Source: Vicinamibacteria bacterium (GTDB lineage: Bacteria; Acidobacteriota; Vicinamibacteria; Fen-336). Taken from it: a stretch of DNA of 64,000 bases. Made by a program: the position numbers and the translations under genes. The stretch covers positions 1 through 64,000 of the forward strand of contig JAMQGV010000007.1 in assembly GCA_025994075.1 (NCBI GenBank), given 5' to 3'. The notes below the pieces were generated by a model. That model was given only the letters and a program-made list of their open reading frames with translations. It searched no databases and was not told the origin of the DNA. Positions 45,951 through 54,950 of this stretch are shown here, in pieces; the first letter of the stretch is position 1; each line of letters begins with the position of its first letter.

Positions 45951-47258
45951 TCAGGAGCCGATCGCGAAGAGGTGGCGCTCGCCACGGATGTAGAGGCGGC
46001 CCGCGGCGGCCGCGGGCGAGGCGTAGACCGCTTCGCCGAGCGGGTTCTTCGCCAGCACCTCGTGCTTCGGCCCGGCCGCGATCAGGTAGCCGTCGCCTTC
46101 TTCGGACACCAGCAGCAGCTTGCCGTCGAACGCGATCGGGGAGGCGACGAACTTGGCCGGCGTCGTCGGCCGTCCGCCTTCGTACTTCACCTCGCCGGTC
46201 TTGGCGTCGAGGCAGGTCAGGAGCCCCGCGTCGGTCATCAGGTAGACGTGGCCCTGGTACAGGATCGGCGACGGCACGTAGGCGGTGCCCTTCGCGTACT
46301 TCCACAGCGCCTTGTCGGTGACGTCGCCGCTGCCGCCGGTGGCGAACGCGACCGCCACCTTCTCCGGGTAGCCGGCGGAGAGCACGACCAGTCCGTCGCC
46401 CGCGAGCGGCGTCGGGATCGCGTTGGAGTTGACGCCTTTCGCCGTCCACAGCTCCCTGCCGGTCGCCGGGTCGTACGCGATCACCGCCTCGTTGCCGGAG
46501 GTGACGAGCTCGTCGCGGCCCGTGCCGCGCGCGATCACCGGCGTCGCCCAGCTCGCCTGCACCTTGCGCGCGACCTTCCAGCGCAGCGCGCCGGTCCTGC
46601 GGTCGTACGCGGCGAGGAACGAGTCGGAGCCGTTGCCCTCGTCGCACTGCAGGATCAGCAGGTCGCCGTGGAGCACCGGCGAGGTGCCGGCGCCCATGCC
46701 CCAGGTCTTGAGCTGGCCGGGGTCCGCCTTCCACGCGAGCTTGCCGGCGAAGTCGTAGGCGTACAGGCCCTCGGCGCCGAAGAACGCGTACACCCGCTCG
46801 CCGTCCGTGACCGGGGTCGGCGCGGCGTAGCTCGACTTGCGGTGGCGGTCGTCGTACGGCGTGCCCTCCCACGCGGTCTGCGCCCAGCGCACCCTCCCGC
46901 TCTTCGCGTCGAGTGCCATCACCTGGAAACGGTGGCGGCGCTCGGCGCCGAGCGAGTCGGGGTGCCTCCATTCCTTGCCGTCCTCGATGTGCTTGACCGC
47001 CGCGGCGCCGGGCACGACGTCGCCTTCGATCGCGGTGGTGAGGAAGATCGTGTCGCCCCAGACGACGGGCGAGGAGTGGCCGCGGCCGGGGATCTCCGTC
47101 TTCCACAGCAGCTTCTCCGGGCTCCACTGCGTGGGCACGTGCAGGCCGTCGGCGATGCCGCGGCCGTCGTTGCCGCGCCAGCCCGTCCAGCGCGCTTCCG
47201 GCTCCGCGGCGCTCACCGACAACGCTCCCATCACGAGCCCGACCATCACCCGGCGCAT
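45951..47258 (-). CDS. Exported PQQ-like beta-propeller protein (a)
   Basis: The 435-residue protein has a signal peptide (MRRVMVGLVMGALSVSA) and eight-bladed-propeller-type repeats with recurring A-x-D-x-x-T/S-G-x-x-x-W/L signatures, for example ALDAKSGRVRWAQ and AYDRRTGALRWK. Its mature start RWTGWRGNDGRG is the family N-terminal signature. It has no CXXCH haem site and none of the active-site residues of quinoprotein dehydrogenases that I could recognise, so PQQ binding is not claimed. GGAGG lies upstream. It is convergent with the kinase gene. Confidence 0.88.
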   Translation of the reverse strand: MRRVMVGLVMGALSVSAAEPEARWTGWRGNDGRGIADGLHVPTQWSPEKLLWKTEIPGRGHSSPVVWGDTIFLTTAIEGDVVPGAAAVKHIEDGKEWRHPDSLGAERRHRFQVMALDAKSGRVRWAQTAWEGTPYDDRHRKSSYAAPTPVTDGERVYAFFGAEGLYAYDFAGKLAWKADPGQLKTWGMGAGTSPVLHGDLLILQCDEGNGSDSFLAAYDRRTGALRWKVARKVQASWATPVIARGTGRDELVTSGNEAVIAYDPATGRELWTAKGVNSNAIPTPLAGDGLVVLSAGYPEKVAVAFATGGSGDVTDKALWKYAKGTAYVPSPILYQGHVYLMTDAGLLTCLDAKTGEVKYEGGRPTTPAKFVASPIAFDGKLLLVSEEGDGYLIAAGPKHEVLAKNPLGEAVYASPAAAAGRLYIRGERHLFAIGS

Positions 47259-47336
47259 CGGCAGCCTCCGTTTCGAGGCGATGATGATAGGCCGCGCGCG
47301 GCCGGGCGCGCGGCATCCACGGAGCTGAACGCGACG

Positions 47337-48446
47337 ATGCGACGACTGCTTTTGTTGACGCTGTGCCTGCTCGCCACCGCGCCGGCCGCCCGTGGCCACG
47401 TGTTCGAGTTCACCGACACCCGTGTCGCGCTGAGCGGCGACGGCCGCTTCGTCGTCGAGATGGTGGCCGATCTCGACGCGCTGGCGCTCGGCGTCGACCC
47501 CGCGCTCGACCCCGGCGAGGTGGCGGCCGCGATCCGGGCGCTGCCTGCGGCCGAGCGCGAGGCGACCGAGGCGCGACTGCGGCGCTTCTTCGAGATCCGC
47601 GTGCGGGTCCGCTTCGACGGGGAGCCCGCGCGCTTCACGCTGAGCTTCCCCGGCGCCGGAAAACGCCCCTCGCCCGAGTTCCCGGAGATGGTGTTCGGCA
47701 TCGTCGCGCGGATGGAGGGCGAGGTGCCCGCGCCGGCGCAAGCGGTCACGTTCTGGGCCTCGCGCACGTTCCCCGCGGTGCGCCTCACCCTGGAGCGCCC
47801 CGGCGCCGCCCCCGAGCGGCTGCTGCTGCCGGCGGCAGAGGAGAGCCCGGCGTTTCCGGTGCGCGGGTCCGGCACGCTCGAGGCGCGGGCCGCGACCGCG
47901 TGGCGCTACGCGGTGCTCGGCTTCGAGCACATCCTGCCGGCGGGGCTCGACCACGTGCTGTTCGTGCTCGGCCTGTTCCTGCTCTCCCCGCGGCCGAAGC
48001 CGCTGCTGATCCAGGTTTCGCTGTTCACCCTCGCTCACACGGCGACGCTGGCGCTGTCGACGCTCGGCCTGGTCCGCCTCTCGCCGTCGGTCGTCGAGCC
48101 GCTGATCGCGCTGTCGATCGCCTGGGTCGCGTTCGAGAACGTGTTGACCACCGAGCTGCGGCCGTGGCGGGCGGGGCTCGTGTTCGCGTTCGGGCTGCTG
48201 CACGGCCTGGGGTTCGCCGGCGTGCTCGGCGAGCTGGGGCTGCCGCGCGAGGCCTTCTTCACGGCGCTCGTGTCCTTCAACGTCGGCGTCGAGCTGGGCC
48301 AGCTCACGGTGATCGGGCTCGCCTTCGCCGCGGTCGGCGCGTTTCGCTCCCGCGCCTGGTACCGGGCGCGGGTCGTCGTGCCGGCTTCGCTGCTGATCGG
48401 CCTGACCGGCGCCTGGTGGACCCTGACCCGCACGCTTGGGCATTGA
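47337..48446 (+). CDS. HupE/UreJ-like integral membrane protein
   Basis: The 369-residue protein has a signal peptide, a beta-rich periplasmic N-terminal domain (about 20-185), and a six-helix C-terminal HupE/UreJ_2 domain. Its conserved motifs are AGLDHVLFVLGLFLL, LFTLAHTATLAL, LLHGLGFAG and FNVGVELGQLT. Relatives are implicated in nickel or cobalt uptake. No urease or hydrogenase gene is in the window, so the metal is unknown. The ATG at 47337 matches the signal peptide start; the frame is open far upstream by chance. Confidence 0.87.
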   Translation: MRRLLLLTLCLLATAPAARGHVFEFTDTRVALSGDGRFVVEMVADLDALALGVDPALDPGEVAAAIRALPAAEREATEARLRRFFEIRVRVRFDGEPARFTLSFPGAGKRPSPEFPEMVFGIVARMEGEVPAPAQAVTFWASRTFPAVRLTLERPGAAPERLLLPAAEESPAFPVRGSGTLEARAATAWRYAVLGFEHILPAGLDHVLFVLGLFLLSPRPKPLLIQVSLFTLAHTATLALSTLGLVRLSPSVVEPLIALSIAWVAFENVLTTELRPWRAGLVFAFGLLHGLGFAGVLGELGLPREAFFTALVSFNVGVELGQLTVIGLAFAAVGAFRSRAWYRARVVVPASLLIGLTGAWWTLTRTLGH

Positions 48447-48457
48447 CAGGCTTTGAC

Positions 48458-48486
48458 TTGCGGCCCGCGGCCGCGGCTCCTAGCAT
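48458..48486 (+). promoter_or_regulatory. Candidate promoter of the propeller gene pair
   Basis: TTGCGG (48458-48463) and TAGCAT (48481-48486) are 17 bases apart, 52 bases before the ATG at 48538. Two TTGAC-containing hexamers just upstream (48443 and 48453) are too far from the -10 to pair with it. Moderate to weak match. Confidence 0.35.
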
Positions 48487-48537
48487 GCGAGGGTTTCACC
48501 CCCACGCGCGCCCGCTTGGCGCGCCCCGAGGAGGCGC

Positions 48538-50724
48538 ATGACGAGCACCCGCCTGGTGCTCGCCGGTCTGGCGCTGGCGCTGTGTGCGCCCGCGCAGGCG
48601 GGCGAGTGGCCCCACTTCCGCGGCCCCAACGCCGACAACATCTCGCCGGAGAAGGGCCTGCCCTCGAGCTGGACCCGCGACGGCGCGGGCCAGATCTGGC
48701 GCCAGCCGTGGACCGGGCGCTCGACGCCGGCGGTGTTCGACGGCCGGGTGTGCGCCAGCGGCCGCGAGGCGGACCGGCTGGAGGCGATCGCCTGCTTCGA
48801 CGCGAAGGACGGGAAGAAGCTGTGGGAGCGCCGCTTCCCGGTCTACAACACGACGATCCCGTACACCCGCGTCGGCTGGGCCTCGGTGACGGGCGACCCC
48901 GAGACCGGCTGGCTCTACGCCCAGAACGGCGACGGCCACCTCGTCGTCCTCGACCGCGACGGCAAGACGATGTGGGAGCGGCGGCTGGGCGAGGAGCTCG
49001 GTCGCGTCTCCGGCTACGGCGGCCGCACCCACACGGTGCTGCTCGACGAGGACCGCGCGATCCTCAGCGTCGTCGGTGCCGCCTGGGGCGACCTCGGCCC
49101 GCTGCGCCAGCGCTACATGGCCTTCGACAAGAAGACCGGCGCGGTGCTGTGGATCACCACCCCCAACGACGTCAACGTCGAGGACTTCAACAACCAGAGC
49201 AACTCGGTGATCGCGGTGATCGGCGGCCGGCGCCTCGCGATCGGCGGCGGCGCCGACGGCTGGCTCTACGCGGTCGACTCGCGCACCGGCGAGCTGGTCT
49301 GGAAGTACCACCTCTCGCAGAAGTCGCTCAACGCGCCGGTCACCGTCGTCGGCGACACGGTCTACGCCAACTACGACGGCGAGCCGGTCGACGAGAGCTT
49401 CCTCGGCCGGGTGACCGCGATCGACGGCCGCGGGACCGGCGACATCACCGCCACCGCGACGCTTTGGAAGACCGACGCGATCATGGCCGGCTTCGCGGCG
49501 CCCGTGTACCACGAGGGCCGGCTCTACGTCGTCGACGTCTCCGCCAACCTGCACGCGCTCGACGCGAAGACGGGAGCGAAGCTGTACGAGGTGAACCTCG
49601 GCACGGTCGGCCGCTCGGCGGTGCTGGTCGCCGACGGCAAGCTCTACGCGACCGAGATGAACGGCGCGATCACGATCCTGAAGGCCCACGCCGACCGCTT
49701 CGAGGTGCTCGACCAGGACCACCTCACCTTCGAGGGCCGCCAGACCGAGCTGTGGGGCCAGTTCGCGGCCGCCTACGGCCGGCTCTACTTCATGGCCGAG
49801 GACGGCCTGTACTGCCTCGGCGACCCGAAGACGCCGTACTCGGGCCCGGCGCCCGGCAAGGGCCTCGCGGCGCAGAAGCCGGCCCCGGCGCTGGCCGCCG
49901 GCGAGGTCGCCCGCGTCCTGCTCGTGCCCGCGGAGGCGCAGATCGGCTCGGGCGACACGCTGAAGTTCACGCTGCGCGCCTTCGACGCGAAGGGCAACCG
50001 CCTCGCCGACCTGCCGCTCGACAAGGCGACCTTCTCGCTCGAGGTGCTGAAGGGCAGCGTCGACCCCGCCGGCTTCCGGCCCGACGCGGCGGCCGGCTCG
50101 CAGGGCGGCCGCGTCAAGGTCGCCTTCGACGGCAAGGAGGCGGTGTCGCGGGTCCGGGTGTTCGCGCCGCTGCCGTGGGAGGTGAACTTCGACGCGCTGC
50201 CGCGCCAGCCCGGTCACTGGGTCGGCGCCGGCCGCTTCGGCCTCGCCGACGACCCCGCCGGCGGCAAGACGCTGCACAAGGTGCCGGCCGCGGTGGGCCT
50301 CAACCGCGGGACCATCTTCATGGGCCCCGCCAACCTCTCGACGACCACGATCGAGGCCGACGTCAGGGCCGAGAAGAAGGGCCGCCGACAGGGCGACATC
50401 GGCCTGATCGCCGGCGGCTACACGCTCGACCTGCAGGGCGCGCACCAGCGCCTGCAGGTGCGCTCCTGGGCCTCGGAGCTCGCCTTCTCGAAGCAGATCG
50501 ACTTCGCCTGGCAGCCCGACACGTGGTACCGGATGAAGCTGCACGTCGAGAACGGCGCGACCTGCAAGGTCCGTGGCAAGGTGTGGAAGCGCGGCGAAGC
50601 CGAACCCGAGGCGTGGACGATCGAGTACGACGACGCGTCCGGCATCCCCGCCGGCGCGCCCGGCATCTACGCGGACTCCTCGACCAATCTCGACTGGGAC
50701 AACCTCAAGGTGGTGGGCAAGTGA
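48538..50724 (+). CDS. Exported PQQ-like beta-propeller protein with C-terminal lectin-like domain (b)
   Basis: The 728-residue protein has a signal peptide (VLAGLALALCAPAQA) and the N-terminal signature EWPHFRGPNADN. A propeller spans about 50-440, with blades such as ALDAKTGAKLYEVNLG. A linker (about 445-540) with Ig-like strands leads to a C-terminal domain (about 545-728) that resembles a concanavalin-like or DUF1080-type fold (IGLIAGGYTLDLQGAHQRLQ, WYRMKLHVENGATCKVRG). It may bind a polysaccharide or another surface. GAGGAGG lies before the ATG. Its stop overlaps the start of the next gene as GTGA. Confidence 0.88.
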   Translation: MTSTRLVLAGLALALCAPAQAGEWPHFRGPNADNISPEKGLPSSWTRDGAGQIWRQPWTGRSTPAVFDGRVCASGREADRLEAIACFDAKDGKKLWERRFPVYNTTIPYTRVGWASVTGDPETGWLYAQNGDGHLVVLDRDGKTMWERRLGEELGRVSGYGGRTHTVLLDEDRAILSVVGAAWGDLGPLRQRYMAFDKKTGAVLWITTPNDVNVEDFNNQSNSVIAVIGGRRLAIGGGADGWLYAVDSRTGELVWKYHLSQKSLNAPVTVVGDTVYANYDGEPVDESFLGRVTAIDGRGTGDITATATLWKTDAIMAGFAAPVYHEGRLYVVDVSANLHALDAKTGAKLYEVNLGTVGRSAVLVADGKLYATEMNGAITILKAHADRFEVLDQDHLTFEGRQTELWGQFAAAYGRLYFMAEDGLYCLGDPKTPYSGPAPGKGLAAQKPAPALAAGEVARVLLVPAEAQIGSGDTLKFTLRAFDAKGNRLADLPLDKATFSLEVLKGSVDPAGFRPDAAAGSQGGRVKVAFDGKEAVSRVRVFAPLPWEVNFDALPRQPGHWVGAGRFGLADDPAGGKTLHKVPAAVGLNRGTIFMGPANLSTTTIEADVRAEKKGRRQGDIGLIAGGYTLDLQGAHQRLQVRSWASELAFSKQIDFAWQPDTWYRMKLHVENGATCKVRGKVWKRGEAEPEAWTIEYDDASGIPAGAPGIYADSSTNLDWDNLKVVGK

Positions 50725-52205
50725 AGAAGATCCTGTTCTCCCTGGGCGCGACCGCGTTGCTCGCGGCGGTCCTCGCTTCGCCCCGCGGCGCCGCTGACGT
50801 CCGGGCGGCTGCACCCGACATCGGGCTGTTCGGCATCGACGCCGCCCGCAACCAGGTCTCGCTCGAGAAGGGCCTGCCCTCCGACTGGGACGCGAAGGCC
50901 GGCAAGAACGTGCTGTGGACCGCGAAGGCCGGCTCGCAGAGCTACGCGGGCCCGGTGGTCGCCGACGGCAAGGTCTTCATCGGCACCAACAACGAGGGCG
51001 AGCGCGACCCGGCGATCCAGGGCGACAAGGGCGTGCTGATGGCCTTCGACCAGAAGACCGGCGCGTTCCTGTGGCAGATGGTGACCGACAAGCTGACCAC
51101 CGGCCGCGTCAACGACTGGCCGCAGCAGGGCGTGTGCTCGACGCCGTACGTCGAGGGCAAGCGCCTCTACTACGTCTCCAACCAGGCCAAGCTCGTCGCC
51201 CTCGACACCGAGGGGCTGAAGAACGGCAACGACGGCATCCAGACCGAGAAGTACAAGGGGGACCAGCACGGCGACGTGATCTGGGAGTTCGACCTGATGG
51301 CCGAGCTCGACGTGTTCCCCCACAACCTGGCCGCCAGCTCGCCGGTCGTCCACGGCGACCTGATCTTCATCACCACCGCCAACGGCGTCGACGAGGGCCA
51401 CGTCAACATCCCCTCGCCGAAGGCGCCGTCGTTCGTGGCGATCGACAAGAACACCGGGCAGCTCGCCTGGGAGTCGGCGCTGCCCGGCGAGAAGATCATC
51501 CACAGCAACTGGTCGAACGCCGCGGTCGGCATCGTGAAGGGCCAGCCGCAGGTCGTGTTCGGCGGCGGCGACGGCTGGGTCTACAGCTTCGAGCCCAAGA
51601 CCGGCAAGCTGCTGTGGAAGTTCGACGGCAACCCGCCGGGCGCCGTGTACGTGCTCGGCGCGCGCGGCACCAAGAACGACTTCATCGCGACCCCCGTGAT
51701 CCACGACGACAAGGTCTACATCGGCGTCGGCCAGGACCCCGAGCACGGCGAAGGGGTCGGCAACTTCTGGGTGATCGACGCGACGAAGGGCGGCAACGGC
51801 GAGGACGTGACCGCAACCGCGAAGGTGTGGCACCGCGGCGGCAACGACTTCCACCGCACGATCTCGACGGCCGCGATCCACGAGGGCATCGTCTACGCGG
51901 CCGACCTCTCCGGTTTCCTCTACGCGCTCGACGAGAAGACCGGCGAGCTCTTCTGGAAGCACGACCTGCTGGCCGCGGTGTGGGCCTCGCCATACTTCGC
52001 CGACGGCAAGGTGTACCTCGGCGACGAAGACGGCGACGTCAGCATCCTGCGCGCCGGCAAGAAGCTCGAGGTGCTCTCCGAGCCCAACGTGGGCCAGTCG
52101 GTGTACGCGACGCCCTACGCGAGGGACGGCGTGCTGTTCCTGCTCGCCCGCAACCAGCTCTGGGCCTTCAAGGAGGGCGCCGCCTTCTCGGGCCCCGCGA
52201 AGTAG
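50721..52205 (+). CDS. Exported PQQ-like beta-propeller protein (c)
   Basis: The 494-residue protein starts at the GTG in a GTGA overlap with the preceding gene. It has a signal peptide (MKKILFSLGATALLAAVLAS) and a propeller with blade motifs AFDQKTGAFLWQM, AIDKNTGQLAWES, SFEPKTGKLLWKFDG and ALDEKTGELFWKHD. It lacks the WPxFRG start seen in its neighbours. Translational coupling to the previous propeller gene suggests a complex or sequential use. No cofactor ligand was recognised. Confidence 0.88.
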   Translation: MKKILFSLGATALLAAVLASPRGAADVRAAAPDIGLFGIDAARNQVSLEKGLPSDWDAKAGKNVLWTAKAGSQSYAGPVVADGKVFIGTNNEGERDPAIQGDKGVLMAFDQKTGAFLWQMVTDKLTTGRVNDWPQQGVCSTPYVEGKRLYYVSNQAKLVALDTEGLKNGNDGIQTEKYKGDQHGDVIWEFDLMAELDVFPHNLAASSPVVHGDLIFITTANGVDEGHVNIPSPKAPSFVAIDKNTGQLAWESALPGEKIIHSNWSNAAVGIVKGQPQVVFGGGDGWVYSFEPKTGKLLWKFDGNPPGAVYVLGARGTKNDFIATPVIHDDKVYIGVGQDPEHGEGVGNFWVIDATKGGNGEDVTATAKVWHRGGNDFHRTISTAAIHEGIVYAADLSGFLYALDEKTGELFWKHDLLAAVWASPYFADGKVYLGDEDGDVSILRAGKKLEVLSEPNVGQSVYATPYARDGVLFLLARNQLWAFKEGAAFSGPAK

Positions 52206-52215
52206 CGCCCCCGCC

Positions 52216-53364
52216 GTGGCCGTCGTGAAGGACGGGCTGCACCTCCGCACGCGCGTCGTGTGGGGGCGAGGGTCGGTGTCCCGGCTGGGCGAGCTCGCGC
52301 GCGCGGAGGGCTTCGCGCGCGCGCTGCTCGTCGCCGACCCGGGCCTCGTCGCGGCCGGCCACGTCGCGCGCGCGGAGGCCGCGCTGGGGGCGGCGGGGAT
52401 CGCGACGGCCCGCTTCAGCGACTTCGGCGAGAACCCCGACGGCCTGATGTGCGTGCGCGGGCTCGCCGCGTACCGCGCCCACGACGCCGACGCGCTCGTG
52501 GCCCTCGGCGGCGGCTCGTCGCTCGACTGCGCCAAGGGCATCGGCTTCCTGGCCTCGGGCGGCGGGCGGGTCCGCGACTACCGCGGCTGGGCGAAGGCGA
52601 AGCGCCCGCTGCCGCCGATGATCGGGGTGCCCACCACCGCCGGCACCGGGTCGGAGGCGCAGACCTACGCGCTCCTCTCCGACGAGGATAGCCACGAGAA
52701 GCTGGCCTGCGGCGACCCCTCGGCTGCGTTCCGCGTCGCCCTGCTCGACCCCGAGCTGACCGTGTCCGCCCCCCGCGCGGTGACCGCGACGGCCGGCTTC
52801 GACGCCCTCTCCCACGCGGTCGAGAGCTGGGTGACGACGGTGCGCACGCCGTTCTCGGATCTCTTCGCCCGCGAGGCCTTCACCCTGCTCGCGCGGAACT
52901 ATGCGCGGGTGCTGGAGGCGCCCGACGACGTCGAGGCCCGCGGCGCGATGCTGATGGGGTCGTTCCTGGCCGGGGCCGCCATCGAGCAGTCGATGCTGGG
53001 CGCCGCCCACGCCTGTGCGAACCCGCTCACCGCGCGCCACGACGTGCCGCACGGCGAGGCGGTCGCCCTGATGCTGCCCCACGTCGTGCGCTTCAACGCG
53101 GTCGTGGCCGGCCCGCGCTACGCGGCGCTGCTCGCGGCGATCGGCGAGCCCTGCTCGCCCGAGGCGGCGCCCGAGCTGCTGGCCCAGCGGCTCGACACCC
53201 TGGCTCGTCTGGGGGGCCTGCCGCGGACCCTGCGCGAGCGCGGGGTGTCGATCGACGCGATCCCCGCCCTCGCCGAAGACGCCGCGCCCCAGTGGACCGG
53301 GGCGCACAACCCGCGGCCGTTCGACGCGGCCGCGGCCCGGGAGCTCTACGCATGCGCACTGTGA
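52216..53364 (+). CDS. Iron-containing (group III) alcohol dehydrogenase
   Basis: The 382-residue protein has the NAD-binding GGGSSLDCAKG and PTTAGTGSEAQ motifs of the Fe-ADH family. All four metal ligands are visible: Asp and His in GFDALSHAVES, His in LGAAHACANPL, and His in HDVPHGEAV. It should oxidise an alcohol or reduce an aldehyde or ketone with NAD(P), in the cytoplasm. The GTG start lies 11 bases after the preceding propeller gene, and its 3' end overlaps the Tat-exported propeller gene by 13 bases. Its substrate is unknown. Confidence 0.92.
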   Translation: MAVVKDGLHLRTRVVWGRGSVSRLGELARAEGFARALLVADPGLVAAGHVARAEAALGAAGIATARFSDFGENPDGLMCVRGLAAYRAHDADALVALGGGSSLDCAKGIGFLASGGGRVRDYRGWAKAKRPLPPMIGVPTTAGTGSEAQTYALLSDEDSHEKLACGDPSAAFRVALLDPELTVSAPRAVTATAGFDALSHAVESWVTTVRTPFSDLFAREAFTLLARNYARVLEAPDDVEARGAMLMGSFLAGAAIEQSMLGAAHACANPLTARHDVPHGEAVALMLPHVVRFNAVVAGPRYAALLAAIGEPCSPEAAPELLAQRLDTLARLGGLPRTLRERGVSIDAIPALAEDAAPQWTGAHNPRPFDAAAARELYACAL

Positions 53365-54482
53365 TCTCTCGACGCACGCTGCTGGCGGCTGGCGCCGGCG
53401 CGCTCGCCGCGGCGGCGCTCGCGCCCCGTGCCCGTGCCCAGGCCGCCGACGCCTGGCCGCAGTTCCGCCGCAACCCGAACCTCGACGGCGTCTCGCCCGC
53501 GAAGCTGCCGCCGCAACTGAAGGTGCTGTGGACCCACGAGGCGGGCGAAGCCGTCGAGTCCTCGGCCGCGATCGCCGGCGGCCGCGTCTACGTCGGGGTG
53601 CGCGCGACGGGCCTGATCGCGCTCGACCTCGCGACCGGCCGTCCCGCCTGGTCGTACGCCATCGACGGCGAGGCGGTCGGCGAGTCGTCGCCCGCGGTGG
53701 CCGACGGGATCGTGTACGTCGGCGACCTCGAGGGCACGCTGCACGCGGTCGACGCCGCCAGCGGCAAGAAGCTGTGGCACTTCGAGACCGGCACCGAGAT
53801 CAAGTCGTCGCCGGTCGTCAGCGGCGGCGCGGTGCTGATCGGCTCCTACGACAATCACCTGCACGCCCGCGACGCGAAGACCGGGGTCAAGCGCTGGAGC
53901 TGCGAGACCGAGGGCCCGGTCCACGGCACGCCCGCGATCGCGGACGGGGTCGCCTGGGTCACCGGCTGCGACTCGAAGCTGCGCGGCATCCGCGTCGCCG
54001 ACGGCCAGGTGGTGCGCACGGTCGACTCCGGCGGCTACACGGCAGCTTCCCCCGCGATCGCCGGCGGCGTCGCCGTCTACGGCACGTTCGACAACGAAGT
54101 GCTGGCGGTCGACCTGGCGGCCGGCAAGGTGCTGTGGCGCTACGCGCCCGAGCGCAAGTTCCCGTTCTACTCGTCGGCGGCGATCGCGGGCGGTCTCGCG
54201 ATCCTCGGCGGCCGCGACAAGCACGTGCACGCGCTCGAGCTGAAGACGGGCAAGCCGGCGTGGACGTACGCGACGCGGGCGCGGGTCGAGTCGTCGCCCG
54301 CGATCGCGGGCGGGAACGTCTACGTCGGCTCCGGCGACGGATCGGTCTACGTCTTCGGGGCGAAGACCGGCAACCTCGTGCAGCAGCTCGAGCTGGGCGC
54401 GGCGGTCTCCGCGTCGCCCGCGATCACGGGAGGGCGCCTGGTGCTCGGCACCCACGACGGGCGCGTCGTCGCGCTCGGATAG
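53352..54482 (+). CDS. Tat-exported PQQ-like beta-propeller protein (d)
   Basis: The 376-residue protein begins with a twin-arginine signal (VISRRTLLAAGAGALAAAAL, cleavage near ARAQA), so it is probably exported folded. The N-terminal signature is AWPQFRRNPNLDG. It has compact seven- or eight-bladed repeats such as ALDLATGRPAWSYAID and AVDAASGKKLWHFETG. It is the only one of the propellers here with a clear Tat motif. The start overlaps the adh gene. Cofactor insertion before export would be consistent with Tat use but is not shown. Confidence 0.87.
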   Translation: MRTVISRRTLLAAGAGALAAAALAPRARAQAADAWPQFRRNPNLDGVSPAKLPPQLKVLWTHEAGEAVESSAAIAGGRVYVGVRATGLIALDLATGRPAWSYAIDGEAVGESSPAVADGIVYVGDLEGTLHAVDAASGKKLWHFETGTEIKSSPVVSGGAVLIGSYDNHLHARDAKTGVKRWSCETEGPVHGTPAIADGVAWVTGCDSKLRGIRVADGQVVRTVDSGGYTAASPAIAGGVAVYGTFDNEVLAVDLAAGKVLWRYAPERKFPFYSSAAIAGGLAILGGRDKHVHALELKTGKPAWTYATRARVESSPAIAGGNVYVGSGDGSVYVFGAKTGNLVQQLELGAAVSASPAITGGRLVLGTHDGRVVALG

Positions 54483-54518
54483 CATTCGTTCGGTCTTTTC
54501 TTCGATCGGAGGTTCGAG

Positions 54519-54950
54519 ATGGCGGTGCGCACGGCGAAGGCGAAGTGGGAAGGGGCGACGGTCCAGGCGGGCAAGGGCACGATGGCGCTCGGCAGCGGCG
54601 CGTTCCAGGGCGCGTACTCGTTCCAGTCGCGGTTCGAGGAGGGCGCCGGCACCAACCCCGAGGAGCTGATCGGCGCGGCCCACGCCGGCTGCTACTCGAT
54701 GGCGCTGACCGGCACGCTCTCGCGCAACGGCCTCAACCCGGAGTGGATCGCGACCGAGGCGAAGGTCCACCTGATGAAGACCGACGCCGGCTTCACGATC
54801 ACCACCATCGAGCTGCACACCGAGGCGAAGGTCCCCGGCGCCGACGCCGCGAAGTTCGCGGAGCTGGCCGAGACCGCCAAGCAGACCTGCCCGGTCTCGC
54901 GCGCGCTGACGGGCGTCAAGATCGAACTCCACGCGAAGCTCGTCGCGTGA
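54519..54950 (+). CDS. OsmC/Ohr-family peroxide-detoxification protein
   Basis: The 143-residue protein has the two conserved cysteines (HAGCYSMALT and TCPVSRALTG) used for organic hydroperoxide reduction, plus the Arg-containing N-terminal region. It resembles the OsmC/YhfA branch. The ATG has GGAGG about eight bases upstream. Its stop overlaps the next propeller gene as GTGA. Confidence 0.93.
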   Translation: MAVRTAKAKWEGATVQAGKGTMALGSGAFQGAYSFQSRFEEGAGTNPEELIGAAHAGCYSMALTGTLSRNGLNPEWIATEAKVHLMKTDAGFTITTIELHTEAKVPGADAAKFAELAETAKQTCPVSRALTGVKIELHAKLVA

